Source of the DNA: Oleidesulfovibrio alaskensis DSM 16109
GTDB lineage: Bacteria > Desulfobacterota > Desulfovibrionia > Desulfovibrionales > Desulfovibrionaceae
DNA length: 64,000 bases
Assembly (NCBI RefSeq): GCF_000482745.1
Contig: NZ_KI519494.1
Span: forward strand, 186,001 to 250,000
Reading direction: 5' to 3'
Of this stretch, positions 1-7,395 are shown piece by piece (the stretch's first letter is position 1; every line of letters starts with the position of its first letter). The translations under genes were made by a program, and so were the position numbers. The notes beneath the pieces are model-generated. The model was given only the letters and a program-made list of their open reading frames with translations. It made no database searches and had not been told where the DNA came from.

Positions 1-1
1 T

Positions 2-292
2 CTGACCCGCGAGAACGAGCTGACCCAGGGGGTGGAATCGACCAAGGCCTATGTGCAGATGCAGATCCCCAGCGGCACCACCCTGCAATGGTTCGCCAGC
101 AACGACGGCGGCCTGACCTGGGAGGCGATGACCGTCCAGGACACCCGGCCCATCGACGAGAACTGGACCGAGTACACCCTGGTGCGAACCTTCACCGACA
201 ACACCGGCAACAAGGTCCGTTACAAGGCCGAGATGACCGGCACGCCGCTGATCTACCCGCGCATCCATTCGCTGGGCGCAACCCTGAGCTAA
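2..292 (+). CDS. Phage tail-type structural protein, C-terminal fragment (5' end outside window)
   Basis: The frame is open from the first bases of the window and ends at a TAA, leaving about 96 residues of the C-terminus. The visible part is a beta-rich domain containing a sialidase/BNR-like turn (ASNDGGLTWEAM, about residues 30-41), which is common in phage tail-fibre and baseplate proteins. The following gene begins 12 bases downstream with its own AAGGAGG, so both are probably one late phage operon. A GTG at 32 could be read as a start, but the frame continues upstream without a stop, so truncation by the window edge is more likely. The phage assignment is inferred from sequence style and neighbours; no specific family is recognised. 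Confidence 0.6.
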   Translation: MTRENELTQGVESTKAYVQMQIPSGTTLQWFASNDGGLTWEAMTVQDTRPIDENWTEYTLVRTFTDNTGNKVRYKAEMTGTPLIYPRIHSLGATLS

Positions 293-304
293 GGAGGCAC
301 GGCC

Positions 305-562
305 ATGATCGTTCGACGCAAAGGCGGCCTGACCGAGTTCATCCCCACGCCGCAAGAGAAGCGCGACGGCTTGATCCGCGACCACGTCCTGGGCCTGCTG
401 GAGAATCTGCACCAGCGCCTGGCGCGGCTGGAGCGGGCGTCAAAGCTCCCGGCCGACGAAGCGGAGGCCTTCACGGCGTGGCTTTCGCGGATGCGGGCCG
501 ACGAGTCGCGCAACCTCGAGCTGCACGCCAGCCTGATCACCTCTGATACCGCCTCCGGCTGA
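305..562 (+). CDS. Small hypothetical protein in phage-like operon
   Basis: This 85-residue protein is preceded by AAGGAGG at about 291 and starts 12 bases after the tail-type fragment, so it is probably cotranscribed with it. The protein is charged, with a predicted helical middle (about residues 22-70, rich in Leu, Glu and Arg) that could form a short coiled coil. No signal peptide or membrane segment is seen and I do not recognise the family. A clear intrinsic terminator follows 26 bases after its stop, marking it as the last gene of the phage-like transcript. The function is unknown; a small tail or chaperone protein is only a guess from position. Confidence 0.6.
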   Translation: MIVRRKGGLTEFIPTPQEKRDGLIRDHVLGLLENLHQRLARLERASKLPADEAEAFTAWLSRMRADESRNLELHASLITSDTASG

Positions 563-587
563 CCCGCTCGCTGCCACCGCCAATCCA

Positions 588-630
588 GAAACCCCGGATA
601 CGGCCAGCCCGTTCCGGGGTTTCTTCCGTC
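588..630 (+). terminator. Intrinsic terminator after the phage-like genes
   Basis: A 10-bp perfect stem, GAAACCCCGG (588-597) pairing with CCGGGGTTTC (614-623), is followed by a T-rich stretch. It ends the transcript of the two phage-like genes. Confidence 0.8.
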
Positions 631-811
631 TGTGCGCCGCCCAATCCGGCCAAGTTCGCAAGTCATTGAAAATAAACGTGTTAAATGTCGGCTTCGGCTG
701 TTCTTCTACTTGATTTGTGTCCGGAAAGAAGCATTCATTCATGGTGTAAGCAGAGGCTAAAAAGCCTTGCCAGACAACGACTTAGAAGCGCCATGAACGA
801 CGGAGGCACGC

Positions 812-1648
812 ATGAACCTGAAAGAGATCCACTACGGGATCGAGATCGAGACCGTAAAACGCACCCGGGAGCAGATCGCCTGGGCCATCCACTCGGTGGT
901 GGGCGGCACGGTCCGCCATGTCGGCATCCCCAGCAGCTATGACCCCTGGGAGGTCGAGGACCTGCGCGGCCGCGTCTGGAAAGTGGTGGGGGATGCCTCC
1001 CTGACCAGCGTCCCGGCCCACCTGCGGGCCGAGGTGGTCAGCCCGGTGCTCGGCTACGACGACATCCCGCAACTGCAGGAGGCGGTCCGGGCCATCCGCC
1101 GCGCCGGGGGCAAGATCAACAGCCAGTGCGGCATCCACATCCATATCGACGCCGCGCCCTTCGACGGCAGGCACCTGGGGAACCTGGCCAAGATCATCTA
1201 CAAGCAAGAGCCGCTGATTCTCCACGCCCTCGGCATCAGCCGCGACCGGCTCAACCGCTACACCCGGCCGGTGAGCGACGAGCTGATCCAGCGCATCGAA
1301 CAGCATCGCCCCCGCACCAAGGACCAGCTCAACCGCATCTGGTACGGCTACCACAACCGCCAGCCCCAGCACTACGACAACAGCCGCTATCACGGGGTCA
1401 ACCTGCACAACGTCTGGTACCGGGGCACGGTGGAGTTCCGCTGGTTCGAGGCGACCCTCCATGCGGGACGGATCAAAGCCTACCTGCAATTCTGCCTCGC
1501 CGTCGCCGCCAAGGCGCTCAACGGTCGGGCAGCCTCCAGCCGCAAGCGGGATTTCGATCCCCAGAGCGCCAAGTACGACTTCCGGGTCTTCCTGCTCCAC
1601 CTCGGCCCAATTGATTTGGGATTGGCGATTTGGGATTGCGGATTGTGA
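812..1648 (+). CDS. Amidoligase (glutamine-synthetase-like COOH-NH2 ligase)
   Basis: This 278-residue protein matches the putative amidoligase family (PF12224 type) of the glutamine synthetase fold: an N-terminal YGIEIET strand, a central CGIHIHID motif (about residues 108-115) and a C-terminal [12 protein letters not shown] strand (about 208-219) expected to bind metal and ATP. Such enzymes are predicted to join an amine to a carboxylate in small molecules or peptides. The ATG at 812 follows CGGAGG. The next genes (DUF5049 protein, class II amidotransferase, AIG2-like cyclotransferase) are the partners known for this family in mobile elements. The last roughly 12 residues are encoded by a degenerate repeat (from about 1609), so the native C-terminus has probably been replaced. 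The family call is firm; the substrate is unknown. Confidence 0.85.
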   Translation: MNLKEIHYGIEIETVKRTREQIAWAIHSVVGGTVRHVGIPSSYDPWEVEDLRGRVWKVVGDASLTSVPAHLRAEVVSPVLGYDDIPQLQEAVRAIRRAGGKINSQCGIHIHIDAAPFDGRHLGNLAKIIYKQEPLILHALGISRDRLNRYTRPVSDELIQRIEQHRPRTKDQLNRIWYGYHNRQPQHYDNSRYHGVNLHNVWYRGTVEFRWFEATLHAGRIKAYLQFCLAVAAKALNGRAASSRKRDFDPQSAKYDFRVFLLHLGPIDLGLAIWDCGL

Positions 1649-1716
1649 AAACCAATCAGGACATCAAAAACAGGACTGTGCCTAATCCACATTCCGAAAT
1701 CCGCATTCAGCAATCG
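1609..1716. repeat. Degenerate inverted GGATTG repeat pair, empty form
   Basis: The left arm (1611-1648) is built from units like TTGGGATTGGCGATTTGGG followed by ATTGCGGATTG. The right arm (1684-1715) carries the reverse-complement type, CATTCCGAAATCCGCATT. About 35 bases separate them. The same unit types bracket the four-helix-bundle gene at 3063-3416, so this looks like a version of that element without the gene. The left arm supplies the last codons and stop of the amidoligase gene. Confidence 0.65.
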
Positions 1717-1748
1717 TAGCCCGGCCTCACTGTTTAAGGAGGTGCCCC

Positions 1749-2270
1749 ATGAAGATTCTGATCCGCTCCACCCGGCTTTCCGGCGAACCGATCCCCGGCA
1801 GCGGGGAAACCCTGCAAGCCGCCGACTGCCTCGAAGTTGTCGAGCTGATGCGCGGCCAGACGCCGTTTACCGCCAGCCGAGCACCCCGGGACTACATGAC
1901 CGAGGTGCTCTCAGGCATCGAAGGCGGGCCGACCCAGCCTTTGCCGGAGGACGCCGCCGCTGCGGCCGCCGAGTTTCTCACCCGTCTGGCGCGGCACGGC
2001 CTGATCGAGTTCCTGCCTGACGACAAGGCCAGCGATCCCTGGCCGGAACGCTTCCTCGAAGCCCTGGAGACGGTGCGGCTCTCCGGGCGCACCAACATGC
2101 TCGATCACCCGGAGGTGACCCGGCTGATCGCCGAGATGGGCTACCCGGAGGTGGCCGAGTGGCTGGCTGACCACCGGCGCGAATACGCGGCCTTCGTCCT
2201 CGAGGGGACGAGACCGCTCGGCAAGAACTTCGGCGGCAAGGAGGACCCGGCTCCATGTGCGGACAAGTAG
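1749..2270 (+). CDS. DUF5049-type protein of the amidoligase cassette
   Basis: This 173-residue protein starts at an ATG preceded by AAGGAGG. Residues about 105-163 resemble DUF5049: a region with SGRTNMLD, then an MGYPEVAEWL helix and a DHRREYAAFVLEG end, all typical of that phage-borne domain. The N-terminal half (1-95) is an uncharacterised alpha/beta region beginning with a short MKILIRSTRL strand. Its stop codon lies inside the start of the downstream amidotransferase (16-base overlap), which implies translational coupling. It recurs with amidoligase/amidotransferase cassettes; a substrate carrier or adaptor role is a guess. Confidence 0.75.
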   Translation: MKILIRSTRLSGEPIPGSGETLQAADCLEVVELMRGQTPFTASRAPRDYMTEVLSGIEGGPTQPLPEDAAAAAAEFLTRLARHGLIEFLPDDKASDPWPERFLEALETVRLSGRTNMLDHPEVTRLIAEMGYPEVAEWLADHRREYAAFVLEGTRPLGKNFGGKEDPAPCADK

Positions 2271-3034
2271 GCATCATCTTCGGCCGCAAGCGCAGGAGGC
2301 CCGACGAGCGGGATTACCTGTGCGAGCTCTTCATCCGCATGCTGCTGCACAGCGAAGAGCGTGGCCCGCACGCCTCCGGTCTGGCCTGGCTCAAGACCGA
2401 CGGCAGCCACCGGATCTTCAAGCGGCCGATGCGGGCGCACGAGCTGGTGTACGAGAAGCCGTTTCAGGAGCTGCTCGGGCAGGTCGACAACGAGACCACC
2501 ATCCTCATGGGGCATACCCGCTGGCGCACCCGGGGCAACGAGTTCAACAACCGCAACAACCATCCCATTCGGGCCGGGATCGTCATCGGTACTCACAACG
2601 GCACCATCTACAACGCCGATTATCTGTTCCGCCGTCTCGGGCTGCCGCGCTATGCCGAGGTGGACAGCGAGCTGATCTTCCGCCTGGCCGACCGCTTCGC
2701 GCCTGAAGGCCCCATCGACCAGGAGGGCCTGAAGAAGGCGCTTGCCCTCTGTCGCGGCCAGATGAGTGCCGTGCTGGCCTCGCGGCTCGACCCCGGCACC
2801 ATCACCGTGCTCAAGGGCAACAAGCCACTCTGCCTGCGCATCCACCGCCAGCACCGGGTGGTGCTCTACGCCTCGGAGCCAGCCTTCATCGACTTTGCCG
2901 TGGACTTTGATCCGGGCTGGCGCGAGCTGGAGGTGCCGCCCATGACCATGCTCACCATCCGCCACAAGGATGTGCGGGCCATCGAAAACAGCGAATTCCG
3001 CTTCATACCCCAGGAGCGCAAAGGGACGAGCTGA
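2255..3034 (+). CDS. Class II glutamine amidotransferase
   Basis: This 259-residue protein begins MCGQVGIIF. Removal of Met would expose Cys2, the N-terminal nucleophile of class II (Ntn) glutaminase domains. Further family signatures are ERGPHASGLAW (about residues 35-45), GHTRWRTRG (about 88-96) with the glutamine-binding Arg, NNHPI, and THNGTIYNADYLF (about 115-127). There is only a glutaminase domain, with no synthetase part, so the released ammonia is expected to be used by the amidoligase next door. It overlaps the upstream gene by 16 bases. Its stop is followed almost at once by the left arm of the repeat that brackets the four-helix-bundle gene. Assignment is strong; the channelling partner is inferred. 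Confidence 0.88.
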   Translation: MCGQVGIIFGRKRRRPDERDYLCELFIRMLLHSEERGPHASGLAWLKTDGSHRIFKRPMRAHELVYEKPFQELLGQVDNETTILMGHTRWRTRGNEFNNRNNHPIRAGIVIGTHNGTIYNADYLFRRLGLPRYAEVDSELIFRLADRFAPEGPIDQEGLKKALALCRGQMSAVLASRLDPGTITVLKGNKPLCLRIHRQHRVVLYASEPAFIDFAVDFDPGWRELEVPPMTMLTIRHKDVRAIENSEFRFIPQERKGTS

Positions 3035-3475
3035 TTGATGATCTCGGATTGCGGACTGCGGATTACTTGCGGGAGCGGGCGGTTTTTATGGAGGCGACGA
3101 CCATGGAAAGGATTTCATTTGCTTCGTTTTTCAGATCGGTCAAGCGCTTCTCGTTCATTAAACCGGCTTCGGCGATCAGCTCCATCCAGTAGATGGATTC
3201 ATCGCATTCTTCCTCGACGATGGCCATCTTAGCGATGAAGTCGGCAGGGGATTTGGCGCGGCAGGAGGCCCGATAGTTCGCGCCAACCGAGGTGCCACAG
3301 CGGAGCAACTGGTTTCCAATAACTTTCGCGGTCTGGTTTTTCGGCAACGCTTCCACCAACCGGATCACCCTGATCGCGAAAGTTTTGGTTCTGTTTTTGA
3401 ACTCATCAGCATTCATGGAGGCAACATATGACATTTTCATTCAATCCTCAATCCGAAATCCCCAATCCGCAATTG
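3035..3475 (-). mobile_element. Repeat-bracketed four-helix-bundle (IVP-type) insertion
   Basis: A minus-strand four-helix-bundle gene is flanked on the left by CTCGGATTGCGGACTGCGG (3043-3061) and on the right by the opposite-orientation units CAATCCGAAATCCCCAATCC (from 3449). The flanks are degenerate inverted repeats of one another. The unit sits between two genes of one operon, on the opposite strand to them. This suggests insertion of a small repeat-bounded cassette. Mobility is inferred; no transposase is encoded. Confidence 0.55.
3063..3416 (-). CDS. Four helix bundle protein (23S rRNA intervening-sequence / Avd-like)
   Basis: This protein of about 117 residues belongs to the four-helix-bundle family found in 23S rRNA intervening sequences and related to diversity-generating-retroelement accessory Avd. 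Signatures are the N-terminal FAIRVIRLVEALP helix, the QLLRCGTSVGANYRA segment, then KSPADFIAKMAIVEEECDE and a Trp-Met-Glu-Leu helix. A start at the ATG at 3416 (MNADEF) fits the family better than an in-frame ATG at 3440. The gene is antisense to the surrounding amidoligase operon and bounded by degenerate inverted repeats. The family is strongly basic and a nucleic-acid role is suspected; no catalytic site is visible. Family call firm, function unknown. Confidence 0.85.
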   Translation of the reverse strand: MNADEFKNRTKTFAIRVIRLVEALPKNQTAKVIGNQLLRCGTSVGANYRASCRAKSPADFIAKMAIVEEECDESIYWMELIAEAGLMNEKRLTDLKNEANEILSMVVASIKTARSRK

Positions 3476-3940
3476 TTTCGGCTCTTCGTCTACGGCACCC
3501 TGAAACGGGGCTATTGGAACCATCAGCGCTTCTGCGCCCAGGCCCGCAGCATCGAACAGGCCGTGGTCTGGGGCAGGCTCTACCATCTCCACGCCGGGTT
3601 CCCGGCCATCGAGGTGCCGGAAGGCCTGATCCTGGCCCGGGGCAGTGTTGATCCATTGGCCGACGCCCGCAGACAGCAGGAGATCGGCACGCCGTGCTTC
3701 GGACGCCCGACCGGCGACTGGAATCTGATCCACGGAGAGCTGGTGACCTTCACCGACCCGCAACGCGACCTGCCGCCCATCGACCGGCTGGAAGGCTTCC
3801 GGCCCGGCGGGCACAGCATGTACAAGCGGGTGATGGTGGCGGTGCTGTGCGGGCGCACCTCGATTCCCGCCTGGACCTATTGGATTCCATGCCCGCCTTA
3901 CGCGGAAAGAGTCGCCAGTGGCCAGTGGTTACGCCCGTGA
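3428..3940 (+). CDS. AIG2/gamma-glutamylcyclotransferase-like protein
   Basis: This 170-residue protein contains the hallmark LFVYGTLKRGYWNH (about residues 18-31) of the gamma-glutamylcyclotransferase/AIG2 fold, plus a later DRLEGFRPGG segment (about 119-128) that carries the usual catalytic Glu region. These enzymes cyclise and release gamma-glutamyl amines. In amidoligase cassettes they are thought to trim or recycle the ligase product. The start at 3428 has GGAGG at 3419-3423. The first roughly 16 residues (NPQSEIPNPQL part) are translated from the right-hand repeat of the adjoining insertion and are not part of the fold, so the native start was probably nearer the TTG at 3473. An IVP-type gene separates it from the amidotransferase. 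Confidence 0.85.
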   Translation: MTFSFNPQSEIPNPQLFRLFVYGTLKRGYWNHQRFCAQARSIEQAVVWGRLYHLHAGFPAIEVPEGLILARGSVDPLADARRQQEIGTPCFGRPTGDWNLIHGELVTFTDPQRDLPPIDRLEGFRPGGHSMYKRVMVAVLCGRTSIPAWTYWIPCPPYAERVASGQWLRP

Positions 3941-4088
3941 ACCGATCTTTGCGGCCTTATCCGGATTATTGGTTTTCCGCTTGACACAAGGAGCCAACGC
4001 GCGCATTGGTTAGAATATAACGTCATAAAATGAACATGCCGTCACGTTTTTAAATGTTCTATGCTGCCAAGGAAACGGAGGTCAGGCA

Positions 4089-4709
4089 ATGCAAGATGAG
4101 AAGCTCCCACGTCGGGAAAGAGAAAAACGCAGACATCGTCGGCAGATGCTTGCCGCTGCACTCGAGCTTTTCTCGAAGAAAGGATACCACAACGTCTCCA
4201 TGCACGAGATCGCGGAAAGAGCCGAGTTTGCCATCGGTACGCTTTACAAGTTCTTCAAAAACAAAGAAGACCTCTATAAGTCCCTCATGATGGAAAAGGC
4301 AGCGGAATATCACCATACCCTGAGCGAAGTCCTTTCACGGGAAGGTGACGTCCTGACTATTCTCAAAGACTACATTTCCGCTAAAGCGGGTATCTTTGCT
4401 GATGACGTTGCCACGTTGCGGCTCTATTTTGCTGAAACTCGGGGTGCGAGTTTCAACATCAAGGCTGGCCTTGATCAGGACATTCGCAAGCTTTATGACG
4501 AATTGATAGAGCAACTGGCTTCGACACTGGAAAAAGGCATCCGCGAAAATGTGCTTCGGAATCTAACTCCCTACTATATGGCCGTGGCCTTAGAGGGGCT
4601 CACCAACGCTTTTCTCTTCTGCTGGTTCGAGGACCCGGAGCGACATTCATACGAGGCGAACATCCCGGTGATGAGGGACATGTTTCTCAAAGGAGTCTTG
4701 GCCGAATGA
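4089..4709 (+). CDS. TetR-family transcriptional regulator
   Basis: This 206-residue protein has an N-terminal TetR helix-turn-helix at about residues 14-60 (AALELFSKKGYHNVSMHEIA, then FAIGTLYKFFKNKEDLY). The C-terminal half is a helical ligand-binding domain. GGAGG precedes the ATG. Its stop overlaps the start of the TolC-like gene (ATGA), so it is the first gene of an efflux operon and most likely represses it. The A/T-rich region 3980-4088 is the natural place for promoter and operator; a TTGACA at 3981 is present but no well-spaced -10 is evident. Codon use is less GC-rich than in the phage-like genes upstream. Confidence 0.92.
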   Translation: MQDEKLPRREREKRRHRRQMLAAALELFSKKGYHNVSMHEIAERAEFAIGTLYKFFKNKEDLYKSLMMEKAAEYHHTLSEVLSREGDVLTILKDYISAKAGIFADDVATLRLYFAETRGASFNIKAGLDQDIRKLYDELIEQLASTLEKGIRENVLRNLTPYYMAVALEGLTNAFLFCWFEDPERHSYEANIPVMRDMFLKGVLAE

Positions 4710-6181
4710 GGAAAACATTCAGGACGACCACTCGCATCATGGTTCTGCTTCTGGCGGAGGGCGGATTGTTGCTGATGGTGGGTTGTGCTTCTGTGCGCAC
4801 TCCTGCACATCTACCGCACATCTATTCTGGCGCAATTGCCGAGGCATCACCGGAAATAGAAGGCAAGCGTCCCCCTTCTTCCGGTGAAGCGCTTCGCAAG
4901 CTCGAAAAGGATGGCAATATACACCTTTCGTTAAGCGATTGCCTGAAAATAGCGTTGCAACACAATTACGATATCCGCCTTACCCGGGAAGCCCTGACTC
5001 AAGCCGACACAAAGATAACTCAGGCCAGATCGGCTATGCTCCCATTTTTGGGGGCGGAGGCTTCCTATACACGACTGGACGAGGAGTTGAGTTTTAGCAT
5101 GGGGCCGCAATCATTGACCTTCATGGATCGTGATCAATACAAGGCGGGGCTCGTCATCCGGCAGCCCATTTTCACGGGAGGGCGATTGAATGCGGCGCGC
5201 AAGGCATCCCAGTATTCACGAGACGCTCAAGTTCAAGGAAACAGGGCGCTCGAAGAGGAAGTCGTTTTCCAAGTTACACGCGCTTATCGGACCGCACAGT
5301 TGGCCGAAGCGTTTCAAGATGTTGCCGTCGAGGCTGTCGAGTTGCTCAAGGCGCATGAACATGACGTGGCAATCCTGGTGGAGAAAGGGGCGAATCCGGA
5401 AATCGATCTGCTTCGCACCCGAACGGAACTTGCCAATGCCCGCAAGGAGCTGAATGGCGCTGACAACGCCGTCGACCTGGCATATTCTGCACTCAAGAAT
5501 TTGCTGAGCATGCCCCTTGAAGAATCAGTCCGTTTGACGGAAGCCTTGGTGCGGTCGCCCGGGCCGGAAGCGGATCTTTCCTCGTTGACCGAGTTGGCCC
5601 TTTCACAACGTCCCGAACTTTCCGCAATCGATTCCCAGGTGGCGGCCGCGGAACAGGCGCTCAAGGCAGCCCGGGGAGAATATTTGCCGACCATCGCCCT
5701 GGAAGGGCGCTACGAATACATGGAAGGCGATTTCCGGGACCTGGAAGGCGGTGACCACTGGACAATCGGAGTAGGGGCACAGCTTCCCCTCTGGAATTGG
5801 GGGGAGACTGCGGCCAAGGTCCGAGAGGCGAAATCCCAACTGGTTCAGGTGAGAATCCAGCGAGATAAAACGACAGATCGCATTCGTCTTGAGGTCCGCA
5901 AGGCTTTCCTGGACCTTGGGAAAGCAGAAAAGAATATCGAAGCGGCAGAGAGTGCACTGAATACAGCCAAAGAGGCTTACCGCCAGGCAAGGGCCAGATA
6001 CCGGGCAGGAGAAGGCACAAATACCGACGTGCTGGACGTTCGTACGGCCTTAAGTCGAGCTGAAGCGAATCACGCACAGGCTCTTTTTGATTACAACGTT
6101 GCCCTTGCCGCCCTTCATCGAGCGGTGGGCGTAATGGTGATAGAGCCGCCTGATATCAAGGAAAAGGAGTCTGCCGAATGA
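4706..6181 (+). CDS. TolC-family outer membrane efflux lipoprotein
   Basis: This 491-residue protein has a lipoprotein signal with lipobox LMVGC (Cys27), followed by two outer-membrane-efflux repeats rich in long helices (about residues 75-270 and 285-480). Typical features include TREALTQADTKITQARSA and the late VLDVRTALSRAEANHAQA helix. It should form the trimeric outer-membrane channel that joins the MFP and RND proteins encoded downstream. It overlaps both neighbours by four bases (ATGA at each end), which indicates strict translational coupling. The length is normal for the NodT/CusC-like lipoprotein subgroup. Confidence 0.92.
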   Translation: MRKTFRTTTRIMVLLLAEGGLLLMVGCASVRTPAHLPHIYSGAIAEASPEIEGKRPPSSGEALRKLEKDGNIHLSLSDCLKIALQHNYDIRLTREALTQADTKITQARSAMLPFLGAEASYTRLDEELSFSMGPQSLTFMDRDQYKAGLVIRQPIFTGGRLNAARKASQYSRDAQVQGNRALEEEVVFQVTRAYRTAQLAEAFQDVAVEAVELLKAHEHDVAILVEKGANPEIDLLRTRTELANARKELNGADNAVDLAYSALKNLLSMPLEESVRLTEALVRSPGPEADLSSLTELALSQRPELSAIDSQVAAAEQALKAARGEYLPTIALEGRYEYMEGDFRDLEGGDHWTIGVGAQLPLWNWGETAAKVREAKSQLVQVRIQRDKTTDRIRLEVRKAFLDLGKAEKNIEAAESALNTAKEAYRQARARYRAGEGTNTDVLDVRTALSRAEANHAQALFDYNVALAALHRAVGVMVIEPPDIKEKESAE

Positions 6182-7395
6182 GACGAAGAGGAGTCTATAT
6201 ATCCATTGCTATTGCGGCTGCTGTTATTGCGTTCTTGGCTGTCCAAGTTTCCAGGAAGCAATGGCAAAAAGATGAAGATCCGAACGCGGCGGGCAAGGCG
6301 TTGCCTGTCACAATCGCATCTGTTGTCCCGCACGAATTCGCTGATGAAATCAGCGCCGTCGGTACCCTGAAAGCCCGAGACACGAGTCCGCTAAGCCCCA
6401 AGGTGGCAGGAACGGTGAGCCAAGTGATGGTTGATATCGGGGATCGTGTCAAAGCCGGCGACGTCGTCATAAAACTGGATAAGACGAACTTTGATCTTGG
6501 TGTCAAACAGGCCCGGGCGGCGCTTGCCGCTGCGCAAGCAGCGGTCCCGCAGGCTGAAGCCCAGTTTGAACATGCCAGGAAAGAATACCGCCGCGCAATC
6601 GAACTGCTGAAGGAAAAAGTGATTCCGCAAAGTCGCTTTGATGCATCAGAAGCGGCCTTTAAAAGCGCCAAGGAAGCGGTGTTCTACGCCCGAGCACAGA
6701 GGGACCAGGCAAAGGCCGCCTTGGAGACAGCGCTGGAACATCTCAAGGATGCAGATATCCGATCGCCTATCGGCGGCACTGTCGTGGAGAGAAATGTGGA
6801 AATCGGTCAGGCGGTCGCTCCCGGCGGCCGACTTCTGCTAATCGTGGACCAAACATCTCTGAACCTGGATGTCGATTTGCCGGAAGCAGACATTGGCCGG
6901 ATTGTCGTTGGAACTGTTGCGCTGATCACGACAGACGCCTTCCCGGGACATGAGTATTCAGGGAAAGTAACCGTTGTCAATCCATTGGTGGACCGAAAGA
7001 CGCGTACTTTCCGCATGAGAATCGAGGTGCCGAATCCGTCCGGGAAGTTGGTGGACGGAATGTATGCCAGGGTGAAGCTTTCGGCAGAGAAAAGAAGGTC
7101 CCTTGCCGTTCCCCGTGAAGCCTTGCAACGCCTCCCCGGCAGCGGCACCTATTACGTTTTTGTGGTGGAAGGAAATAAGGCCCATAAGCGAACGGTCGAA
7201 ATTAGGGCCATGGATGACCAATTTGCCGAAGTGATGGGCGGCTTGGTTGAGAATGACAAAGTGGTCACCAGCGGAGCGGGACGTTTACAGTCAGGCATGG
7301 AGGTAAGCGTGCAAGATATTTTGAACAAGAATGGGACGGATAACTCTGGGGGACAACTTTTCAAGAAGAACGGCGGTGAACATGTCGGACGATAG
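6178..7395 (+). CDS. RND efflux periplasmic adaptor (membrane fusion protein)
   Basis: This 405-residue protein has an N-terminal membrane anchor (residues 6-23), then the lipoyl half-motif (GTVSQVMVDIGDRVKAGDVV, about 79-98), an alpha-hairpin (about 105-185), the second lipoyl half (IGGTVVERNVEIGQAV, about 200-215) and beta-barrel and membrane-proximal domains. This is the HlyD/AcrA order. It bridges the inner-membrane pump and the TolC-like lipoprotein. It overlaps the upstream gene by four bases, and the patatin gene begins inside its last codons. Confidence 0.93.
   Translation: MRRRGVYISIAIAAAVIAFLAVQVSRKQWQKDEDPNAAGKALPVTIASVVPHEFADEISAVGTLKARDTSPLSPKVAGTVSQVMVDIGDRVKAGDVVIKLDKTNFDLGVKQARAALAAAQAAVPQAEAQFEHARKEYRRAIELLKEKVIPQSRFDASEAAFKSAKEAVFYARAQRDQAKAALETALEHLKDADIRSPIGGTVVERNVEIGQAVAPGGRLLLIVDQTSLNLDVDLPEADIGRIVVGTVALITTDAFPGHEYSGKVTVVNPLVDRKTRTFRMRIEVPNPSGKLVDGMYARVKLSAEKRRSLAVPREALQRLPGSGTYYVFVVEGNKAHKRTVEIRAMDDQFAEVMGGLVENDKVVTSGAGRLQSGMEVSVQDILNKNGTDNSGGQLFKKNGGEHVGR

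Noticed and set aside
782..1600. Long minus-strand frame opposite the amidoligase gene
   Set aside because: It is a GC-skew shadow; the plus-strand protein has clear family motifs and a ribosome site.
2141..2965. 274-codon minus-strand frame opposite the amidotransferase
   Set aside because: No motif or ribosome site, and it lies entirely opposite a well-supported gene.
3981..4021. Sigma-70 promoter for the TetR operon
   Set aside because: TTGACA is present but the best -10-like sequence lies 24 bases away, too far for a standard promoter.
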